In this document: positions 59,467-64,000 of the stretch, piece after piece
Layout: each line of letters begins with the position of its first letter
How positions within the stretch are numbered: the stretch's first letter is position 1
From: Perkinsus olseni
Lineage: Eukaryota > Perkinsozoa > Perkinsida > Perkinsidae
NCBI GenBank assembly: GCA_013115135.1
Contig: JABANP010000035.1
Span: 1 to 64,000 of the forward strand
Reading direction: 5' to 3'
DNA: 64,000 bases
Made by a program: the position numbers and the translations under genes
Notes under the pieces: generated by a model
What the model was told of the DNA's origin: nothing
Databases searched by the model: none
What the model saw: only the letters and a program-made list of their open reading frames with translations

Positions 59467-60837
59467 ATGAATCTGTCCTCGTCTCTGGATAGAGCAGCTC
59501 TATGGCACATAGACACGCTGCAAAGGGTAATGCCGTTCATCGAGAGGGACATACCTCTGGTGCCAGAGGCTTTAGAGCATATAGCATCTGAATTGCGGTC
59601 GACCTGTGAGCGCAGGGCTGTAATATTGTACAGAGCTCTAAGTTGGCTCTTGCCTCCCTTTTTGATCGTGCTCTACTGCTTTGCTAACTGCGATGCCAGT
59701 GTTTTCGTGTTGGTGTTCGTACGGCCTTTGCTCGACGGTTGGCTTGCGCCGTATATTGGCCGGGTTCCACAGAAACCGGGGCAGTCGGCGTTGTCTGCAC
59801 AAGAGCTTGTGCTCTTCGGAGTCGGTCTGCACGTTATTCAGCTTATCTACCTGTGTCATACTGTAGCACTATTGAGCAGTCCTTACGGATTCTGTAGTAA
59901 TATTTTCCTCTTCCTTGTCACAGGGTTCACCAGTTATTCCTACTGGGTTACCATTATTCTGTGCATTGTCAAGAACGCCATAATTTCTATGGTATCTATA
60001 ACTCAGATTGCTGTGCTCGATACCATTCATCAGGAGTATATATCGGCCTACTGGTGCAGCTGCGCCATAGTTTTGGCGGTTCTCACTCCGGTGCATCTCG
60101 AGACCGTCGCTCGTATTGTAGCGGAGCGAGAGGCCGATAGTTATAAGTCCCACATGCATGACTTACTACGGGCGAGCTTCGATGCTACCATCTGGGTTGA
60201 CAACGATCTGCGGGTCGTCGGGGACTCCGACCCTCGGCTGGATTATGTTTTCCTGACTCCGATGAGGGATAAATCCCTGCTCGACTTTGTCGAAGACGAG
60301 ACAGAACGGGAGCGGTTCGAGGTTTACGCAGCCAAGTCGAGAGCGTCGCGATCAACCACGCTGTTCCATGCAACTTTCCGGACTGCAGCTGAAGAAGGCT
60401 GTCGACACTTCGATGCTGATGTGTATATGACCTCAAAGTACTCTCTGTGGTTACAGGCCGGTCAGCAGCATCTTATTGGGCTCCGGCTCCGGGACAACCG
60501 CTCAGAGCCAGGCTCGCCTAAGCAAAGCAACGGCTGCAGCTTCCTCACTGATATATCGGGACAATGGGAGTGTCCAGAGTGCCGGTGTGTCAACTTTGAC
60601 AATGCTGATACGTGTATTCTATGTGAGAGGCCTCGAGGTCAGTTGTTGGGCTCCGTAGATGGGTGTAGCTCAGTGGTGGGTCGAAGTCATCACGTGAGTC
60701 GTCACGCTGCTAGTTCCACCAAGAGCTTCATTTTCGATACCATTTATGAGGACGATGAAAGTGAGGCTGACGGAGACGAGGAGGACATGGTCGACGTTGC
60801 CGACAAGCCGGTGGACATCCGGCAGAGGAACCCGTGA
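59467..60837 (+). CDS. multi-pass membrane protein with PAS-like domain and RanBP2 zinc finger
   Basis: Single exon, 456 residues. About five hydrophobic segments occupy residues 55-215 (FLIVLYCFANCDASVFVLVF, LVLFGVGLHVIQLIYLCHTV, NIFLFLVTGFTSYSYWVTII, YWCSCAIVLAVLTPVHL). A linker helix, RIVAEREADSYKSHMHDLL, leads to a PAS-like fold: ASFDATIWVDNDLRVVGDSD, MRDKSLLDFVEDETERERF and LWLQAGQQHLIGLRLRDN. Near residue 375 is a RanBP2-type zinc finger, WECPECRCVNFDNADTCILC, with W-x-C-x2-C...N...C-x2-C complete. The acidic C-terminal tail (DDESEADGDEEDMVDVADK) is probably disordered. It may act as a membrane sensor signalling through the cytosolic finger. No kinase, cyclase or response domain follows. 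Whether it belongs to a gene family cannot be seen here. Confidence 0.65.
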   Translation: MNLSSSLDRAALWHIDTLQRVMPFIERDIPLVPEALEHIASELRSTCERRAVILYRALSWLLPPFLIVLYCFANCDASVFVLVFVRPLLDGWLAPYIGRVPQKPGQSALSAQELVLFGVGLHVIQLIYLCHTVALLSSPYGFCSNIFLFLVTGFTSYSYWVTIILCIVKNAIISMVSITQIAVLDTIHQEYISAYWCSCAIVLAVLTPVHLETVARIVAEREADSYKSHMHDLLRASFDATIWVDNDLRVVGDSDPRLDYVFLTPMRDKSLLDFVEDETERERFEVYAAKSRASRSTTLFHATFRTAAEEGCRHFDADVYMTSKYSLWLQAGQQHLIGLRLRDNRSEPGSPKQSNGCSFLTDISGQWECPECRCVNFDNADTCILCERPRGQLLGSVDGCSSVVGRSHHVSRHAASSTKSFIFDTIYEDDESEADGDEEDMVDVADKPVDIRQRNP

Positions 60838-61014
60838 CCTGGCTTCTCGATTGCATAAATTTTCCCCACGTCCAACCTGTCCGCTAGCTGCGAGGCGGCC
60901 CTCTTGTATCTTTACGCAACATTTGATTAGCCTATTTCACAGATCTGTTGTGTTTGTGTGGGTCGAACTCGAAAACCCGAATTTTCGTACTAGTTTTGTT
61001 CGATCGTTCTTATA

Positions 61015-64000
61015 ATGCCTGGGATGGGCTCGTCTTCAGAGCCGAAGCGACGCCAGGCGTGGCGGCGCCTTCTGCCCAAGTGTTTATGTCGCAAGCAGAA
61101 GGATGAAGTGCCCCAGGATGCACAACTTATATGTGCGGTGAATGTACCCAAGCTCTGCAGTAAGTGTGTTCAGGGCTGGTCTAATTCGATTATGACCAGC
61201 AAATACACAGTTCTCACGTTTCTGCCCAAGAACTTGTGGTACCAGTTCCACGTCTTCTCCAACGTCTACTTTCTCTGTATGGCAATGTTGCAATTAGTTC
61301 CTGCTATCTCTGACTCTAATGGTAAGCCGACTATGCTCACGCCTCTAGCTTTGGTGCTGGGTGTAACGGCGTTGAAGGATGCCATCGAAGACTATCGAAG
61401 GCACAGATCTGATGCGGTTGAGAATTCGAGAGTAGCAGTGAGGTTGAATGCTGGAACAGGGCAGTTGGAGAAGGTTCCGTGGTCTAGTTTGGTGGTTGGC
61501 AACGTGGTGAAGCTGCGGAAGGGTGATGCTGTTCCTGCTGATATGGTCTTGTTATCGAGCTCTGATGACACCGGCACTGTGTATGTCGAAACTAAAGACC
61601 TCGATGGCGAGACTAATCTCAAGGCTAAGGTCTGCCTTGAAGAAACACAAGGGCTGGATGTTCGGAAGATTAACGCAGCTTCATCGGCTCGCGTTGACGA
61701 ACACCTCTGCGTTCGTATTACCTACGAGCAGCCTACGGCGTCACTGTATTCTTTTTCCGGGTCGATCGGTATAAACAACGAGGCTCCGTTGGCTCTGTCG
61801 GCTGATCAGCTGGTTCTCCGTGGATCGAGTATTAGAACCACGAAGTATGCATGGGGAGTTGTTGTCTACACAGGTCACAACACTAGGCTGATGGTCAACT
61901 CAGCGGCGTCCTCCTCGGGAAGGTACAAGCTGTCTAAGCTAATGAAGATGTACAATACACATATCTTGCAGCTGTTCGCGCTGCAGATGTTCTTCTGTGC
62001 TATATCAGCGGTCTCCTACGCTCTCTGGAGTAACCTGTGGCAGGACAACTGGTATTTAGAGCGTCCGGAAGAAACCATTGGTACGAAGATTCGCGAGGTG
62101 ATTGAAGTCTTTGGTCGGCTCGTACTTCAATTCACTCTCTTCGTTCCTATATCTCTGCTGACCACCTTGGAGATCGTGAAGGTTGTCCAAGGCTATATTA
62201 TTTCTCGCGATAGAAAGATGGTCTATGGCGATGTGAAGGCGCAAACCAATTCTGCTGGCACGGCCGATGATCTGGGGTGCGTGACTCACGTGTTCTCGGA
62301 CAAGACCGGCACTCTCACCGAGAACTGCATGCTCATCAACACGCTTGGTATAATGGGTGACTTAAACCGCCACTTCGGTCCGAACCCACATTCGATGCAG
62401 CCGTGTGATACTCATGTGAGCCAGAAATTCCCCACGCGAGGTATCAAGGCAGTATCGACTGGGAAGGATGAGGCCAACCTTCGGCGGTCGTTGCTTGTTC
62501 TGGGGCTCTGTCATTCTGTACTCCGACAGCAGCGGGATGAGAGCGACTCGGACGATGGGGCACATCAGGGGACCCCGGTGGCGGGTAAATTGAATTACGC
62601 CTCCTCGGTTGATACTACTGGTGGCTCTTCAAGCAGCTGTGCAGTGGAAGATCCCAAGTCTACGGATGATAGCGAGGATCTCTATGATGCATCTTCGCCG
62701 GATGAGATGGCATTGGTGGCTGGAGCACGCGAACTCGGTTTCGAGTTTTGGGGAAGACCGAGCGCCCACAACATTGTCATGAAGTTCACCAACGACTGGG
62801 CTAGGAACTTAATTGGTCATGACGGTGGTGTTTCGGATGACACCGACTTTATAAACTATGAGGTTCTGGAAGTGCTCGAATTCGACAACGTACGCAAGCG
62901 CATGAGTGTCATGGTGCGCAGTCCCACTACGGGGAAAGTTATGCTCCTTGTGAAAGGGGCCGACTCTACAATGCTGGAGGTCGCCACGCCTGAGACAGAT
63001 TCGAATGGTCTGACTACCTACTTGCTCGGCCTTGCCACTCAGGGCCTTCGAACTCTGGTTTTAGGTGTTCGTGACCTGAGCGGTTTCCCACTCGACAGCT
63101 GGCGTGAACGCTACGGTAAGGCTCGCGCAGCTGGAGATACCGATGCCCTCAGCGAGCTGATATCGGAAGCCGAGATGGGAATTACTATCGTTGGCGCCAC
63201 CGGCATCGAGGATAAGCTCCAGGATCACGTGCCCGAAACAATCTCCGAGATTCGGGCTGCTGGTGTGAGTATGTGGATCCTGACCGGCGATAAGGTGGAG
63301 ACGGCCATCAACATCGGGAGGTCCAGCAACTTGATCTCTCCTAATGGGGAGAACTTCGTCATCCAGGATCCTGATATGAATGAGAAGGATATCTTGGAAA
63401 AGCTCCAGGACATTTCTGACAGGGGCGCCGAGCCAAGAACTGTATCGCTGACTATATTGGGCGACTGCTTGGCAACAATCCTGAAGAGTGACGATCTCCG
63501 CGAGCAGTTCTTTTCTGTCGGTTTGACCAAGTGCGGCACGGTTATCGCTTGTCGTGTCTCCCCGGCTCAGAAGGCAGACGTTGTGGCGTGGGCACAGAAG
63601 TACCACAGCAGTGGTACCATGCTGGCAATTGGTGATGGTGCCAACGATGTGGGAATGATTGTTACTGCCGACGTCGGTGTCGGAGTTGCCGGTCGGGAGG
63701 GAGCCCAAGCAGTGAGAGCAGCAGATTTCGCAATACCGAGGTTTTGCCACTTGCAAAGGCTACTCTTCGTTCACGGTCGCGAGACTATAAGAAAAAACAC
63801 GCTTTTTATATACTACACTGTGTTCAAGAACGTCGCCTTTGGTATTCTGGCTATGCTGTTCGGGCCGTTCTGCATGTTCTCCGGTTCTATCATCTACGAT
63901 CCTTTCCTCAAGGCGTGGTACAACACGTTCTTTACTCTGCTTCCTGTCATGGCATACGCCATCTTTGACCGAGACCTGCCTTATAATATCCTCGCTAGGT
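61015..64000 (+). CDS. P4-type ATPase (phospholipid flippase), 3' end outside window
   Basis: Moves aminophospholipids to the cytosolic leaflet of plasma, Golgi or endosomal membranes. ATG 61015 starts a frame that stays open for 995 codons to the window end without an intron. P4 features in order: SIMTSKYTVLTFLPKNLWYQ and FHVFSNVYFL (first helices), ETKDLDGETNLK (actuator DGET loop), VPISLLTTLEIVKVVQGY (M4, P4-type PISL), FSDKTGTLTENCM (phosphorylated Asp), DASSPDEMALVAGARELGF, LVKGADSTML (nucleotide binding), WILTGDKVETAINIG, MLAIGDGANDVGMI, REGAQAVRAADFAI, and the next membrane helices FYTVFKN-like and YNTFFTLLPVMAYAIFDRD. The N-terminal 60 residues are basic and Cys-rich. Remaining membrane segments lie beyond 64000. 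Confidence 0.92.
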   Translation, partial: MPGMGSSSEPKRRQAWRRLLPKCLCRKQKDEVPQDAQLICAVNVPKLCSKCVQGWSNSIMTSKYTVLTFLPKNLWYQFHVFSNVYFLCMAMLQLVPAISDSNGKPTMLTPLALVLGVTALKDAIEDYRRHRSDAVENSRVAVRLNAGTGQLEKVPWSSLVVGNVVKLRKGDAVPADMVLLSSSDDTGTVYVETKDLDGETNLKAKVCLEETQGLDVRKINAASSARVDEHLCVRITYEQPTASLYSFSGSIGINNEAPLALSADQLVLRGSSIRTTKYAWGVVVYTGHNTRLMVNSAASSSGRYKLSKLMKMYNTHILQLFALQMFFCAISAVSYALWSNLWQDNWYLERPEETIGTKIREVIEVFGRLVLQFTLFVPISLLTTLEIVKVVQGYIISRDRKMVYGDVKAQTNSAGTADDLGCVTHVFSDKTGTLTENCMLINTLGIMGDLNRHFGPNPHSMQPCDTHVSQKFPTRGIKAVSTGKDEANLRRSLLVLGLCHSVLRQQRDESDSDDGAHQGTPVAGKLNYASSVDTTGGSSSSCAVEDPKSTDDSEDLYDASSPDEMALVAGARELGFEFWGRPSAHNIVMKFTNDWARNLIGHDGGVSDDTDFINYEVLEVLEFDNVRKRMSVMVRSPTTGKVMLLVKGADSTMLEVATPETDSNGLTTYLLGLATQGLRTLVLGVRDLSGFPLDSWRERYGKARAAGDTDALSELISEAEMGITIVGATGIEDKLQDHVPETISEIRAAGVSMWILTGDKVETAINIGRSSNLISPNGENFVIQDPDMNEKDILEKLQDISDRGAEPRTVSLTILGDCLATILKSDDLREQFFSVGLTKCGTVIACRVSPAQKADVVAWAQKYHSSGTMLAIGDGANDVGMIVTADVGVGVAGREGAQAVRAADFAIPRFCHLQRLLFVHGRETIRKNTLFIYYTVFKNVAFGILAMLFGPFCMFSGSIIYDPFLKAWYNTFFTLLPVMAYAIFDRDLPYNILAR

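Noticed and set aside
63061..63756. 231-codon minus-strand open frame
   Set aside because: Antisense shadow of the P4-ATPase catalytic region, whose plus-strand motifs are unmistakable.
1..64000. tRNA, rRNA, CRISPR array or complete mobile element
   Set aside because: No A/B-box pair with cloverleaf, no rRNA core sequence, no spaced identical repeats, and no transposase, integrase or reverse transcriptase motif were found by eye.
1..64000. Spliced-leader gene of the dinoflagellate/Perkinsus type
   Set aside because: I looked for the conserved leader core and saw no match on either strand; a computed search would be needed to be sure.

Overview
The window looks like nuclear DNA of a compact, intron-rich protist. 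Genes sit close together on both strands. Canonical GT-AG introns are mostly about 30-60 nt and fall inside well-conserved domains. Base composition is near 50% GC, and no bacterial operons or ribosome binding sites are seen. The protein set (AP-3 delta adaptin, two Rab-GAPs, NUP50, proteasome alpha, P4-ATPase, SR splicing factor, HGGG-repeat zinc protein, C69 peptidases) fits an alveolate. A Perkinsus-like organism is my best inference, but no database search was possible.

Layout. 1-2.8 kb: no convincing gene; rich in a degenerate TTGGCGAA-type word and short perfect palindromes. 3.1-4.6 kb (+): multi-exon gene of unknown function with a mitochondrial-type N-terminus. About 7.2-11.5 kb (-): a voltage-gated-like K+ channel with a TVGYGD pore and RCK-like cytosolic region (BK/Slo type). 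12.7-15.1 kb (-): TBC1D22/Gyp1-type Rab-GAP. 15.4-16.3 kb (-): small, probably mitochondrial protein. 16.7-18.2 kb (+): coiled-coil protein. 18.7-29.7 kb (+): three secreted family-C69 peptidases, one intronless and two with many introns, with an AP-3 delta adaptin gene between copies 1 and 2. 30.2-35.3 kb (-): proteasome alpha-6, an RCC1-repeat protein fused to a TBC Rab-GAP, and an SR-type splicing factor. 36.2-45.4 kb (+): a FLYWCH-like zinc finger, a large NRPS-like adenylation/carrier/condensation protein, a polytopic Lnt-like carbon-nitrogen hydrolase, and a NUP50/RanBP1 protein. 45.5-48.5 kb (+): two genes of unknown function. 49.2-59.1 kb (-): NIT2 omega-amidase, an HGGG zinc-repeat protein, a three-finger CCCH protein and the DDX56/Dbp9 helicase. 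59.5-64 kb (+): a membrane/PAS-like/RanBP2-zinc-finger protein and the first 995 residues of a P4-ATPase flippase that runs off the end.

Most genes are housekeeping and do not form one pathway, though membrane traffic is well represented (AP-3, two TBC proteins, flippase). The most unusual material is (a) the NRPS-like protein next to a membrane-bound Lnt-like enzyme, (b) the RCC1-TBC fusion, (c) the C69 trio with an apparent retrocopy and a gene-conversion tract, (d) the membrane-PAS-RanBP2 protein, and (e) recurrent single-base frame breaks, often in homopolymers, inside otherwise conserved genes. The breaks are probably sequencing errors but deserve a check.

Exon structures were worked out by hand from conserved protein motifs and GT/AG boundaries. 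Outer ends of multi-exon genes are approximate unless a start or stop codon is named.
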